Positions 1 to 8,014 of a stretch of 42,232 bases of DNA are shown here, one piece after another. The stretch's first letter is position 1. Every line of letters begins with the position of its first letter. The notes beneath the pieces were generated by a model that had not been told where the DNA came from, did not search any database, and was given only the letters and a program-made list of their open reading frames with translations. Made by a program: the position numbers and the translations under genes. The DNA is from Bacteroidia bacterium (GTDB lineage: Bacteria; Bacteroidota; Bacteroidia; DATLTG01): NCBI GenBank assembly GCA_039924845.1, contig JBDTAC010000048.1, forward strand, positions 1-42,232, in the 5' to 3' direction.

Positions 1-182
1 TTGTTTTCAAGGAAACGCAAATTGCTACTGTTTTGCATCCATTTATTTACGTTGGCAGTTAAAGCAGGATCGGCTTTTACGGAAGTTTTTATTTTCGCAT
101 TCGCGGTAAACGCGAAACAAAATAAAAGAGCAATAAGAAAATATTTTTTCGAGTACTTCAAATTGGTCGTTTTATTTTCCAT
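1..182 (-). CDS. N-terminus of a secreted protein (partial, runs off the left edge)
   Basis: Reading the minus strand from an ATG at 182 gives about 60 residues that begin MENKTTNLKYSKKYF, followed by a hydrophobic stretch (FLIALLFCFAFTANA) and then a charged mature region (KIKTSVKADPALTANVNKW). This is a typical Sec signal peptide with an Ala-x-Ala-like cleavage site near residue 29, so the product is exported. The frame is open to the window edge, so the rest of the gene lies to the left. The function cannot be read from this piece. A copy of the dispersed AT palindrome sits directly upstream of the ATG, where a ribosome-binding site would be. The overlapping plus-strand open frame has only a TTG start and looks like its shadow. 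Confidence 0.7.
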   Translation of the reverse strand, partial: MENKTTNLKYSKKYFLIALLFCFAFTANAKIKTSVKADPALTANVNKWMQNSSNLRFLEN

Positions 183-200
183 CAAAAAATATTTTTCGAA
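182..200. repeat. Dispersed AT palindrome, copy 1
   Basis: TCAAAAAATATTTTTCGAA, an imperfect inverted repeat immediately upstream of the first minus-strand gene. Confidence 0.6.
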
Positions 201-266
201 CTCTAAATTACGACATTTTTATCGGGGACTAAAAATGATATAACAAATGTAATGCAAAATAAATGC

Positions 267-288
267 TTCGGAAAATTATTTTTTTAAA
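267..288. repeat. Dispersed AT palindrome, copy 2
   Basis: TTCGGAAAATTATTTTTTTA begins this copy; the left arm carries the TTCG flank seen in other copies. Confidence 0.55.
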
Positions 289-419
289 CGTGATTTTACA
301 TTCTATCAAGCTCAAAGTAGTAAAAATTCATTTTCAATTGAGATTAGAAATAGACTTTTAAACTCGCTAAAAGTTGAAGTTCTTGTACCAAAGAGTTTGC
401 AAGCTTTTCTGAAGAGACG

Positions 420-466
420 AATAGAGGGAAGAATACTTTTTAGTAATTCTTCCCTCTATTGTTTTC
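420..466 (+). terminator. Strong hairpin, probable terminator
   Basis: A 15-bp perfect stem (left arm AATAGAGGGAAGAAT at 420-434, right arm 446-460) with an 11-base loop, followed on the plus strand by GTTTTCT. No plus-strand gene is seen upstream, so it may end a small transcript or be a remnant; the minus-strand side lacks a T-run. Confidence 0.55.
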
Positions 467-658
467 TATCGCTTCCTTGCTAAATCTATTAAACAGACCA
501 ATCACATTTAATGCTTTCGAAGTTCGAGATTCATTTTTCTCAAAAATCAAATTTCGGGATATATCGAACTCACAATTCGTTGTTTTGTTATTCTTTCTAA
601 GTCAAAAATAAAAACTTGAATGTAAGGATGCTAATTCAATGGGGATACTCTATTTTTT

Positions 659-679
659 TTCAAAGAAATAATTTTCGAA
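659..679. repeat. Dispersed AT palindrome, copy 3
   Basis: TTCAAAGAAATAATTTTCGA lies just downstream of the ppx stop codon (minus-strand gene ending at 693). Confidence 0.5.
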
Positions 680-692
680 AAAACATAGCGTT

Positions 693-1592
693 TTACACTT
701 TTAATTCCAATTTTTCTTTTTTATATTTTTCGTATAATTGATGAACAATCCCGTCAGATAAACCTATTTGTGGAATAATAATTTTTTCAATAGCTGCTTT
801 TTTAAGAACGGTCAATAATATTTTTGAAGCTGGAATAATTACGTCTGCTCTATCTGGATTTAATCCGAAAATGTGCATACGTTCTTCGTATGTGTGCGAT
901 TCGAGTTCTTCGTACAAATTTTTTATTTTGACAGTTGAAACCGGTTTATTCGTTTTCCGTCCTGACATTTTAAAAAGTTTATTAATATTCCCGCCAGAAC
1001 CTATTGCGATAAGTGGCTTATACCCTTTTGTATTTTCCTGAATCCAGTTTTTAAATTCACTCCAATATTCTTTCTCAATTTGATTGTGAAGCATCCGGAT
1101 TGTGCCTACATTAAACGATTGCGAAACAACAGCTTTATTTTTTGAGAACAAAGTAATTTCAGTACTTCCGCCACCAATATCAACATATAAATAATTGTTA
1201 TTTTTATCTAAATGCTCTTCGATGTGATTGGAATAAATAATGTCGGCTTCTGTTTTGCCGTCAATAATTTCAATGTTTATTCCTGTTTCATTTTTAATTC
1301 GTAAAATGATTTCATCGCGATTCGTAGCTTCACGCATAGCAGATGTAGCACAAGCTCTGTAACCAAAAGCTTCGTAAACATCCATTAAATATTTAAAGGC
1401 TTTCATCGCGGTAATTAATTTGTCAATTTTTTCAGGAGTTATTTTTCCGTGTAAAAAGGCATCTTCGCCTAAGCGAATAGGCACTCGAATTAACTCTGCT
1501 TTTTTGTACGATATTTTTCCGTTATCGTCATAAACATTGCAAAACAATAATCTTACTGCGTTAGAACCTATATCAATTGCTGCAAATTTCAA
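693..1592 (-). CDS. ppx: Ppx/GppA-family phosphatase (exopolyphosphatase)
   Basis: A 299-residue protein of the Ppx/GppA branch of the ASKHA (actin-like ATPase) superfamily, which hydrolyses terminal phosphates from polyphosphate or the 5'-phosphate of pppGpp. The N-terminal phosphate-binding loop AAIDIGSNAVRLL is clear. The motif YVDIGGGSTEITLF lies in the middle, and IAIGSGGNINKL follows. The length fits the short single-unit form without the C-terminal HD extension of the E. coli enzyme. Its first 20 bases overlap the end of ppk1, so the two are translated as one cytoplasmic polyphosphate-turnover unit. Whether pppGpp or polyphosphate is the main substrate cannot be told from sequence; the pairing with ppk1 favours polyphosphate. 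Confidence 0.93.
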   Translation of the reverse strand: MKFAAIDIGSNAVRLLFCNVYDDNGKISYKKAELIRVPIRLGEDAFLHGKITPEKIDKLITAMKAFKYLMDVYEAFGYRACATSAMREATNRDEIILRIKNETGINIEIIDGKTEADIIYSNHIEEHLDKNNNYLYVDIGGGSTEITLFSKNKAVVSQSFNVGTIRMLHNQIEKEYWSEFKNWIQENTKGYKPLIAIGSGGNINKLFKMSGRKTNKPVSTVKIKNLYEELESHTYEERMHIFGLNPDRADVIIPASKILLTVLKKAAIEKIIIPQIGLSDGIVHQLYEKYKKEKLELKV

Positions 1593-3663
1593 TGGCGTTT
1601 ATGTTTTTTTTAGGTTTTAATAAATCATAAATTATTTCTTGTGCACGTACGGGTATTTTACTTTTGGTTTGCCTGTATTCATTATTTTGTTTGCTTCCTA
1701 ATACACGTGCTTTTGTATTGTCTTCCCAAAACGCATCTATCATTTTTCGTATTTGTTGTTGTATTTTTTTGTCATAAATAGGAACCGCCACTTCCGAACG
1801 ATAATCCAAATTTCGCATCATCCAATCAGCCGAAGATGTAAAATATTTTTCATTCCCGTTGTTACAAAATATGAACACGCGGCTATGTTCTAAAAACTTA
1901 TCTACCACACTTATTGCCTCAATATTGCTACTCATTTTTTTATCACCGGCTACCAACGAACAAATTCCGCGCACTATTAGTTTTATTTTTACACCTTGTG
2001 CGCTTGCTTTGTAGAGTTTTTTAATCATATCTCCATCTACTAAATTATTTAATTTCAAAATGATATAAGCTGGCTTTTTTTTCTTTGCATTTCGAATTTC
2101 GGTGTTGATAAGTTCGGTTAATTGTTTTCGCATAAAAAACGGAGAAACCAATAAATGTTTGAATTTTCCGATTTTTAAATTATCAGAATAAAAGTCAAAC
2201 ACTTTAGCTACTTCTTCGGTAATGCGCTTGTCGGATGTAAGTAAACTGTGATCGGTATATATACGAGCCGTTGCGCCATTAAAATTTCCAGTTCCAATAT
2301 GTGCGTACTGAATGAGTTTTCCATTTTCTTTTCGTGTAATTAAAAACATTTTGGAATGTACTTTTAACCCAGGAACGCCATAAATTACATTTACTCCTTC
2401 ATCGCGCATTTTATTCGACCAATAAATATTTGCTTCTTCGTCAAATCGTGCTTGAAGTTCAATTACAGCAGTAACTTGTTTTCCATTTTTAATCGCATTG
2501 ATAAGTGCTTGTACAATGGTCGAATTTTTCGCAACTCGATATAATGTAATTTTTATGTGTTGCACTTTTGGATCAATGGAAGCTTCTCTTAAAAAATCAA
2601 TAATGTGTTCGTACGATTGGTAAGGATAAGTGAGCAACACATCTTTTTGTTTTACCACCCTAAATATATTGGTTTGATTTTTTAAATCAGGATGTTTAAG
2701 CGGGCGAATTTTTTTATAATTCAATCCCGGAATACCAATAGTTGGGAAGAAAATAAAATCTTTAAAATTGTGATAACGTCCTCCCTGAATCGGATTGTCC
2801 TCCTTTCCGAGTATCATTTTTTTCATAATGAAATCGAGCATGTCAGGCGGAATTTGGCTGTCATAAACCAGCCGAACGGGTTGTCCTTTTTTTCGATCTT
2901 TTAATCCTTTAGAAATTTTTTCAATAAAAGTTTTTGACAAATCGTTATCAATATCAATCTCGGCATCTCTGGTTAGCTTTATGTTGTATGCTTCTATAAA
3001 ATCATATTCAAAATTTGGGAAAACGTCTTTCAAACAAAATCGAATTACATCATCCAATAAAATAATAAAAATTTTGTCGTCCTCTTTCGGTAACACAAAA
3101 AAGCGCGATAACGTATCGGTAGGAATTTCCAACAAGGCGTATTTATTTTTTTTCGCTTTATCGTTTTTGCCCAATTTTATAATTAGATAACTGGATTTAT
3201 CCTTAAACAAATAAGAAAAATTAGATGTGTTATTGAGCATTACCGGAAAAAGTGTTGGCATTACTTTATCTGAGAAATATTTTTTCACGAAACCGGATTG
3301 TTCCATGTTTAATTGTTTTTCATCGATAATGAAAACATGGTGTTGGTTCAATTCCTTTAAAATACGTTGATAGGTATTTTCGAATTTACGCTGCTGACCA
3401 ATAACTACTTTCTGAATTTTATCCAACAAAAGTTGTGGATTTTGTCCCATCAATTCTTTTGCTTTTTTTTGAAATTTGAGCAAGCGTTTTAACGTGGCAA
3501 CGCGCACACGAAAAAATTCATCTAAATTATTAGAGTAAATTCCTAAAAATTTTAGTCGCTCAATTAGCGGAACACTCGTATCTTGAGCTTCTTGTAAGAC
3601 GCGCTCGTTAAAAGACAACCAACTTAATTCACGATTGATTAATAAAACACCTTGCTTTTTCAT
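1573..3663 (-). CDS. ppk1: Polyphosphate kinase 1
   Basis: A 696-residue protein that reversibly transfers the ATP gamma-phosphate to growing polyphosphate. The N-terminal domain starts with the family hallmark NRELSWLSFNERVLQEA. The two phospholipase-D-like catalytic domains are both present: the first carries the autophosphorylated His in GLKVHSKMFLI, followed by HIGTGNFN and Y-T-D-H; the second carries LEHSRVFIF and the SSADWMMRNLDYRSEVAVPI stretch. Length is normal for the family (about 690 residues). It is the first gene of a two-gene minus-strand operon and overlaps ppx by 20 bases, the usual arrangement for matched synthesis and breakdown of polyphosphate in stress and stationary phase. 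Confidence 0.97.
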   Translation of the reverse strand: MKKQGVLLINRELSWLSFNERVLQEAQDTSVPLIERLKFLGIYSNNLDEFFRVRVATLKRLLKFQKKAKELMGQNPQLLLDKIQKVVIGQQRKFENTYQRILKELNQHHVFIIDEKQLNMEQSGFVKKYFSDKVMPTLFPVMLNNTSNFSYLFKDKSSYLIIKLGKNDKAKKNKYALLEIPTDTLSRFFVLPKEDDKIFIILLDDVIRFCLKDVFPNFEYDFIEAYNIKLTRDAEIDIDNDLSKTFIEKISKGLKDRKKGQPVRLVYDSQIPPDMLDFIMKKMILGKEDNPIQGGRYHNFKDFIFFPTIGIPGLNYKKIRPLKHPDLKNQTNIFRVVKQKDVLLTYPYQSYEHIIDFLREASIDPKVQHIKITLYRVAKNSTIVQALINAIKNGKQVTAVIELQARFDEEANIYWSNKMRDEGVNVIYGVPGLKVHSKMFLITRKENGKLIQYAHIGTGNFNGATARIYTDHSLLTSDKRITEEVAKVFDFYSDNLKIGKFKHLLVSPFFMRKQLTELINTEIRNAKKKKPAYIILKLNNLVDGDMIKKLYKASAQGVKIKLIVRGICSLVAGDKKMSSNIEAISVVDKFLEHSRVFIFCNNGNEKYFTSSADWMMRNLDYRSEVAVPIYDKKIQQQIRKMIDAFWEDNTKARVLGSKQNNEYRQTKSKIPVRAQEIIYDLLKPKKNINAIEICSN

Positions 3664-3699
3664 ACTTCACAGATAACGCTATCAGCATTCAATTAAAAT

Positions 3700-3945
3700 T
3701 TATTTTTTCGCTTTCGCAGAAGAAGGTTTTACCATTTTCTTTGTTGTATTTCGGGTAAGCGGTTTCTTTTTCGCAAATGTTCCCGCTTTTATTGATTTAT
3801 AAAACTTTTTGGCAACTATTTTAGCTGCTTCAAAAGTAGTTTCTCTAATTTTTCTTGTAACTAAACAATCGCGCTTATTTAATGTATTTTCTATAGAGTG
3901 TATCAATAAAAATTCAAGCTCTTTTCTAAGTTCCTTTTTATCCAT
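3700..3945 (-). CDS. Small Lys-rich hypothetical protein
   Basis: About 81 residues from the ATG at 3945 (MDKKELRKELEFLL). A longer frame to 3999 exists, but its extra hydrophobic N-terminus looks like untranslated leader. The first half is predicted helical and mixed-charge; the C-terminal 30 residues are very basic (AKKKPLTRNTTKKMVKPSSAKAKK). Such Lys/Ala/Pro tails resemble histone-H1-like or other DNA-binding tails, but there is no recognisable domain. It precedes ppk1 on the same strand with a 37-base gap, so it may be cotranscribed with the polyphosphate genes. The function is unknown. Confidence 0.55.
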   Translation of the reverse strand: MDKKELRKELEFLLIHSIENTLNKRDCLVTRKIRETTFEAAKIVAKKFYKSIKAGTFAKKKPLTRNTTKKMVKPSSAKAKK

Positions 3946-4311
3946 CTTACAATTTATTTTGAAGATTAATGATAAAGGTCTGTAAAATAATGGTAGCAAA
4001 CTATGACTTGTAAAAACCTTAACACTTATTTAACATCAATATAACACATTCGTTTCAAAATAATGCTAAAAAAAACAAATCTTAATAAAAGTCAAGAAAA
4101 CCAATAACTCGCTAAACTCCGCAATTGTTTATTACCAATGCTAAACGGGCCTGTGACAATAAAGGATGCGGAATATACAATATCAATGGCTCCTTAACCA
4201 AAACATGTGAATGTTGCAACTTCTTTACATTGTTATGTAATAGTCCACCATAAGAATGTTAGCATTTTTGTGCCGTTGCTACAATTCAGTAACAGCATTA
4301 AATAAATTAAG
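3946..4311. other. Divergent intergenic region
   Basis: About 365 bases between the minus-strand Lys-rich gene and the plus-strand BON gene. It must carry promoters for both directions, but I see no clean TAnnTTTG element. The AT palindrome is absent. A tiny open frame (about 18 codons) around 4139-4195 is not supported. Confidence 0.5.
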
Positions 4312-4983
4312 ATGAAAAATAATTCAGAATTGCAAACTGATGTTCAAAACGCCATTAAATGGGAACCGTTATTGAATGCAGCAGAAATCGGAGTTACTGC
4401 TAAAGATGGTGTTGTATCTCTTACACGAGTTGTTGACAGCTATGTAAAAAAAATGGAAGCTGAAAATGCAGCTAAAAAAGTAATTGGCGTTAAAGCGTTG
4501 GTTGAAAAAATCGAAGTGAAATTTCCAAGCGCGTGGACAAGAACCAATAATGAAATTGCGAAAGAAGTTTTAAGTGCTTTGAAATCAAACTGGACTTTAC
4601 CTAATGACAAGCTAACTGTAATAGTAGAAGACGGTTGGGTAACATTAGAAGGAGAACTGCCTTGGAACTACCAAAGAGAAGCAGCTAAAAATGCTGTCAA
4701 TTATCTTTCTGGTGTTAAAGGTGTAACCAATAACATTAAAATCAAATCAGAATCTCATGATGTTATTGATCAGGAAGAAATTGAAGATGCAATCGCAAGA
4801 AGTTGGTCGGTTGATGATAACGACATCCAAGTAAAAGTTTCTGGAACAACGGTAACTCTTTATGGATCTGTAACTTCTTGGTATCAAAAGGAAGAAGCTG
4901 AACGCATTGCTTGGAAAACTTCAGGAATTTGGCATGTAAAAAACGAATTAGTAGTTGATTACGATTATGCTTTAATTGACTAA
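4312..4983 (+). CDS. Protein with three BON domains
   Basis: A 223-residue protein made of three consecutive BON modules (roughly residues 5-70, 78-145 and 150-218). Each shows the family pattern of a short helix, a Gly-rich turn (VTAKDGVVSL, VIVEDGWVTLEGEL, VKVSGTTVTLYGSV) and a second helix with Ala-Glu/Ala-Ala and Gly-Val. BON domains bind phospholipid or envelope surfaces; the best-known relative is the osmotically induced OsmY. No signal peptide is seen, so this copy is probably cytoplasmic or exported by an unknown route. It opens a plus-strand stress cluster (OsmC, Dps, ferritin), which supports a stress role. Confidence 0.88.
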   Translation: MKNNSELQTDVQNAIKWEPLLNAAEIGVTAKDGVVSLTRVVDSYVKKMEAENAAKKVIGVKALVEKIEVKFPSAWTRTNNEIAKEVLSALKSNWTLPNDKLTVIVEDGWVTLEGELPWNYQREAAKNAVNYLSGVKGVTNNIKIKSESHDVIDQEEIEDAIARSWSVDDNDIQVKVSGTTVTLYGSVTSWYQKEEAERIAWKTSGIWHVKNELVVDYDYALID

Positions 4984-4991
4984 CCAAAAAA

Positions 4992-5020
4992 TTGAAGAGA
5001 GTACTTCTTCAATCCTTTTT
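4992..5020 (+). terminator. Hairpin after the BON gene
   Basis: Stem TTGAAGA (4992-4998) and TCTTCAA (5006-5012) with a 7-base loop, followed by TCCTTTTT. It lies in the 48-base gap before osmC, so it may only partly terminate. Confidence 0.55.
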
Positions 5021-5031
5021 AATCTATACTT

Positions 5032-5469
5032 ATGACTGATACACATTTCTATGAGGTGAATTTAAAATGGGATTCCCTAACAAAGGGAACATTGAGTTCT
5101 CCTGTTATACCGAATAAAATAGAAGTTAGCACTCCTCCTGAATTTCCCAACGGAATAAAGGAAAAGTGGACTCCTGAACATCTATTTGTTGCAGCAGTAA
5201 ATTCCTGCTTAATGTCAACATTTCTATTGGTTGCAGGTAACTCCAAATTTCAGTTCATTAGTTTTGATTGCAATGCAATTGGTAAAATTGAAAAAGTAGA
5301 TGGAAAGTTTATTGTAACAGAAATTGTTCTTAAACCCACATTAGTAATACCCTCTACTCAAAATGAAACAAAAGCTAAGCGGATGCTTGAAATGAGTGAA
5401 AAGGCATGTGCAATAGCAAATTCAATTAAAACAAAAATTATTTCAGAACCCGTTATCACTATCAAATAA
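5032..5469 (+). CDS. OsmC-family protein
   Basis: A 145-residue OsmC/Ohr-superfamily protein, normally a thiol-dependent peroxidase that reduces organic hydroperoxides. The two redox cysteines expected for the family are visible: one in FVAAVNSCLMSTFLL on the central helix and one in MSEKACAIANSIK near the C-terminus. The preceding TPEHLFVAAV is also typical. It is cytosolic, with no signal sequence. It sits between the BON gene and the SHOCT/Dps pair, all on the plus strand and all stress-related. I cannot separate OsmC from YhfA-like relatives, so no gene symbol is given. Confidence 0.9.
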   Translation: MTDTHFYEVNLKWDSLTKGTLSSPVIPNKIEVSTPPEFPNGIKEKWTPEHLFVAAVNSCLMSTFLLVAGNSKFQFISFDCNAIGKIEKVDGKFIVTEIVLKPTLVIPSTQNETKAKRMLEMSEKACAIANSIKTKIISEPVITIK

Positions 5470-5541
5470 AAATTATTAAAAAAAGTGATAGACAAATTAA
5501 GAACACAACAAATATAATTTACACTTAAAAAAAATGAAATT

Positions 5542-5754
5542 ATGAATTACAACGATTTCAGCTTTTGGGGAATGCACTTAATATGGTGGTTAGTTTGGGT
5601 GATTCTAATCTTTTGGATTTTCGCAACACCTTATAATATTCCAGGACAAAGAACAAAAAAGGACACCCCACTTGATATTTTGAAAAAGCGTTTTGCTTCG
5701 GGAGAAATTACAAAAGAACAATATATCGAACATAAATCTATACTTAAGAAATAA
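5542..5754 (+). CDS. Small membrane protein with a SHOCT domain
   Basis: 70 residues. The N-terminal half is one Trp-rich transmembrane segment (HLIWWLVWVILIFWIFA). The C-terminal half is a SHOCT motif (PLDILKKRFASGEITKEQYIEHKSIL), a short helical domain found at the ends of many small membrane proteins and thought to mediate oligomerisation. It is followed after seven bases by dps, so the two are likely one transcript. Its exact role is unknown. Confidence 0.85.
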   Translation: MNYNDFSFWGMHLIWWLVWVILIFWIFATPYNIPGQRTKKDTPLDILKKRFASGEITKEQYIEHKSILKK

Positions 5755-5761
5755 AAAAGCC

Positions 5762-6235
5762 ATGAAAACAGAAATAGGAATAACCATTAAAAACACGCAA
5801 GTAGTAGCAAATGAGCTGATGAAAATACTTGCAGATGAATATGTTTTATACACAAAAACAAGAAATGCTCATTGGAATGTAACTGGAGCTGATTTTTATG
5901 ACAAACATAAATTTTTCGAAATCCAGTTTGGACAATTAGATGAATTTATTGACAGTGTTGCAGAACGTATTCGTTCAATAGGACATTACACACCCGCAAC
6001 ATTGAAATCATTTTTGGAACTTACACAATTAACAGAAATGATACGAGAAAAAAATGATGGACAAGGATTCATAAAAGAATTGCTCTCCGACCATGAAGCG
6101 ATTATCATTAAACTTCGTGAGAACATTCACCATTTTGCAAATGACTTAAAAGATGTAGGCACGAGCGATTTTATAACTGGTCTTATGGAAGATCATGAAA
6201 AAATGGCTTGGTTCTTACGTTCACATTTACAATAA
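5762..6235 (+). CDS. dps: Dps-family DNA-binding and iron-storage ferritin
   Basis: 157 residues from the ATG at 5762; an upstream extension in the same frame overlaps the preceding gene and is not likely used. Dps forms dodecamers that oxidise Fe(II) with hydrogen peroxide, store iron and protect DNA. The inter-subunit ferroxidase motif is intact: NAHWNVTGADFYDKH, followed by the Q..LDEFIDSVAERIRSIG helix. The N-terminus lacks a long Lys-rich tail, so direct DNA binding through that tail is uncertain. It belongs to the plus-strand stress cluster with osmC and ferritin. Confidence 0.95.
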   Translation: MKTEIGITIKNTQVVANELMKILADEYVLYTKTRNAHWNVTGADFYDKHKFFEIQFGQLDEFIDSVAERIRSIGHYTPATLKSFLELTQLTEMIREKNDGQGFIKELLSDHEAIIIKLRENIHHFANDLKDVGTSDFITGLMEDHEKMAWFLRSHLQ

Positions 6236-6246
6236 CAATACCTAAT

Positions 6247-6912
6247 ATGTGTTTTTCTGCCAGCGGAAGTTTCGGCGCAAGTGCTGTGCTTGCAGTAATT
6301 AGTATTGCTACAGTAAAGCAAATACAACATAAATCACAAATTGTGTTTGCATGTATTCCCATATTTTTTTCTTTGCAACAGTTTACGGAAGGCTTGGTGT
6401 GGTTATCTTTCGCCAGTCCGTTTAATGCCACAATGAATTTGTATGGAACCTATATCTTCCTTCTTTTTTCGCAAATAGTTTGGCCCCTATGGATACCGAT
6501 TGCTATGATAATGGTTGAAAATAAAGGGAGACGAAGAAAAATACAAAGATTATTTGTCGTGATTGGACTAACTGAAGCTATATTCCAAACGTATTGCTTA
6601 TTCACTTATCCGGTTCACTCACAAATAATAGGACATCACATTTATTACCAGCTTGACTATCACATGTCAGCAGCAATTAAATACACCGAATCGGCATTTT
6701 ACATAGCAGCTACAATTATTTCTCCATTCTTTACAAGTATTAAAAGAATGTGGATTGTTGGTTTGGCAATCTTAATTTCCTGTGTTATTACCGTTCTGTT
6801 TTATAAGCATTATACCGTATCCGTATGGTGTTTCTTTGCCTCTATTATCAGTATATCAATTTATCTGATTATGCGTGAAATTAAAATCCCATACCAGCAT
6901 ATAAAGCAATAA
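6247..6912 (+). CDS. DUF6629-like multipass membrane protein
   Basis: 221 residues from the ATG at 6247, giving the N-terminus MCFSASGSFGASAVLAVISI. The longer frame from 6208 overlaps dps and begins with non-conserved residues. I see about seven hydrophobic segments, and the sequence QQFTEGLVWLSF matches the family. I recognise it as DUF6629-like from the MCFSAS start and overall plan; no biochemical role is known to me. It begins 11 bases after dps and is followed by a clear terminator, so it is probably the last gene of the osmC-SHOCT-dps unit. Confidence 0.75.
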   Translation: MCFSASGSFGASAVLAVISIATVKQIQHKSQIVFACIPIFFSLQQFTEGLVWLSFASPFNATMNLYGTYIFLLFSQIVWPLWIPIAMIMVENKGRRRKIQRLFVVIGLTEAIFQTYCLFTYPVHSQIIGHHIYYQLDYHMSAAIKYTESAFYIAATIISPFFTSIKRMWIVGLAILISCVITVLFYKHYTVSVWCFFASIISISIYLIMREIKIPYQHIKQ

Positions 6913-6986
6913 TCATTTGTTATTAAACGAATTTAGTTTTCACTTTTATTTTAATTATTCATCGTAATCATTCCTTAATTACAACC

Positions 6987-7020
6987 GAGAAAACCCAGCC
7001 TCATGAACTGGGTTTTCTTC
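6987..7020 (+). terminator. Rho-independent terminator after the dps-DUF6629 unit
   Basis: Stem GAAAACCCAG (6989-6998) and CTGGGTTTTC (7008-7017), 9-base loop, then TTC. The A-run on the left arm could also serve the opposite strand. Confidence 0.8.
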
Positions 7021-7110
7021 GTTTGTTGGAAACCTTACGGGACTTCCACCAACCTTACTGGGTAGATTTTTTATTTAAAGATCGGCTAATCTTACGGGAT
7101 TGGCTTATCT
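7021..7110. other. Triplicated CTTACGGG motif with two hairpins
   Basis: The motif CTTACGGGA occurs at 7034-7042 and 7091-7099, with a variant CTTACTGGG at 7054-7062. The first and last copies lie in or near loops of inverted repeats (GTTGGA...TCCACCAAC around the first; GGCTAATC...GATTGGCT around the last, with two G-U pairs). Lies between convergent genes. Role unknown. Confidence 0.45.
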
Positions 7111-7126
7111 AAAAAGTCCAATTCTT

Positions 7127-7384
7127 TTAAATACGTACAACATTATGTATTAAGCCTTCTCTTTCAACTTCGCCTGCGATGCTATGATAAGCATGCGCTT
7201 TCAGAGTACTCTCGTTCGCTTTATCATGTTCTCCTGCTTCATGGTACCTAATAGCTTCGTGATGATGCTTAGCAGCTTCTTCATGACACTTTGCCGCCTT
7301 TTTGTGATTTTCAATTTTTTGTTGTTTTTCAGCGGATGAACTATTTGACTGTTTCTCTTCGCCTGATGTTTTTGTAGTTCCCAT
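7127..7384 (-). CDS. His/Ala/Lys-rich small protein, paralogue 1
   Basis: 85 residues with a disordered Ser/Thr/Glu-rich N-terminus, then helices rich in Ala, His, Lys and Glu (ENHKKAAKCHEEAAKHHHEA, YHEAGEHDKANESTLKAHAY). It aligns well with the gene at 8463: both share IENHKKAA, HEAG-H-KA, the ST-AH motif and similar spacing. There is no signal peptide, so it is cytosolic. Histidines recur on helices and could bind metal or buffer protons, but this is inference. Similar small proteins occur in other Bacteroidota as uncharacterised families. It is on the opposite strand to the rest of the cluster. Confidence 0.75.
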   Translation of the reverse strand: MGTTKTSGEEKQSNSSSAEKQQKIENHKKAAKCHEEAAKHHHEAIRYHEAGEHDKANESTLKAHAYHSIAGEVEREGLIHNVVRI

Positions 7385-8014
7385 TTTGTTTTGTTTTAAT
7401 TTATAACGTAATTGTTATAGTACGAAGATCCGCCTCTTTCTTCCCTAAGCTCTTATACAAATTCAGAAATAAGTTATATAAGTTACATGTATTAAAAAAG
7501 AAAAAGTATCCTACGAGAAACACGATGCTTTAATTAGTTAAACAGTTAACTAATTACTTAGCCATTTTTACACGTCGTTTAAAATCTTCTTCTGTATTGC
7601 AACATTTTTTTAGAAGCAAACTAAAATTTAATTCTTGACAAGTGATTTGTGTAACATATTTTTCTATTTGTATAACTCTTTAAGATTTAGATCTACCACT
7701 TTTGTGAAGTTATTTTAATGATAAAAATTAAAAATATATTTCATGGAATTGTCTGATCAAAGTAGCCTGTCTTTTTTTATTAGCAATTCCTATAACACGT
7801 ATTGCATAGACGGTAACACATGAAGAACTATTTAAAGAGTCTTGGTAATCCTTTACTTAATAAGAGGACCAAACCATAATTAAGAGCAGACAGCGAATAG
7901 CTTAAACTGCTTGAGTGCGGGTATGCCTATTTGTTGTCCGGCTTTTATCATAACTAAGAATTAAAATAGTTTATATTTTCTCTAACCATAAATTTAATAA
8001 TTAAAAAAATCAAT
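7385..8014. other. Long intergenic region with a possible broken small gene
   Basis: 630 bases. A minus-strand open frame at 7554-7679 (about 41 codons, ending KRRVKMAK-stop) reads like protein but has no start. Directly upstream a second minus frame (about 7669-7715) gives FTKVVDLNLKELYK then a stop, and joins it by a one-base shift. An inverted repeat lies at 7531-7556. Nothing recognisable is seen from 7740 to 8014. Confidence 0.35.
7531..7556. terminator. Perfect 11-bp inverted repeat
   Basis: TAATTAGTTAA (7531-7541), loop ACAG, then TTAACTAATTA. It overlaps the stop codon of the minus-strand frame at 7554-7679. It is AT-only with no T-run, so it could equally be an operator. Confidence 0.4.

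Larger units (their letters stand above)
183..692. other. Intergenic stretch without a supported gene
   Basis: About 510 bases. It holds three copies of the AT palindrome (182-200, 267-288, 659-679) and a strong hairpin at 420-460. Short open frames exist (minus 343-439; plus 253 to about 483) but none has a convincing start or recognisable product, and both run through the hairpin. Confidence 0.6.

Noticed and set aside
1-243. 80-codon plus-strand frame
   Set aside because: It starts with TTG and lies opposite a frame with a clean signal peptide on the minus strand, which is the better call.
253-483. Open frame without ATG on the plus strand
   Set aside because: It lacks a start codon and runs through a strong hairpin; its sequence resembles nothing I know.
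4139-4195. 18-codon frame (MLNGPVTIKDAEYTISMAP)
   Set aside because: Too short, no ribosome-binding site, and no repeat or homologue seen.
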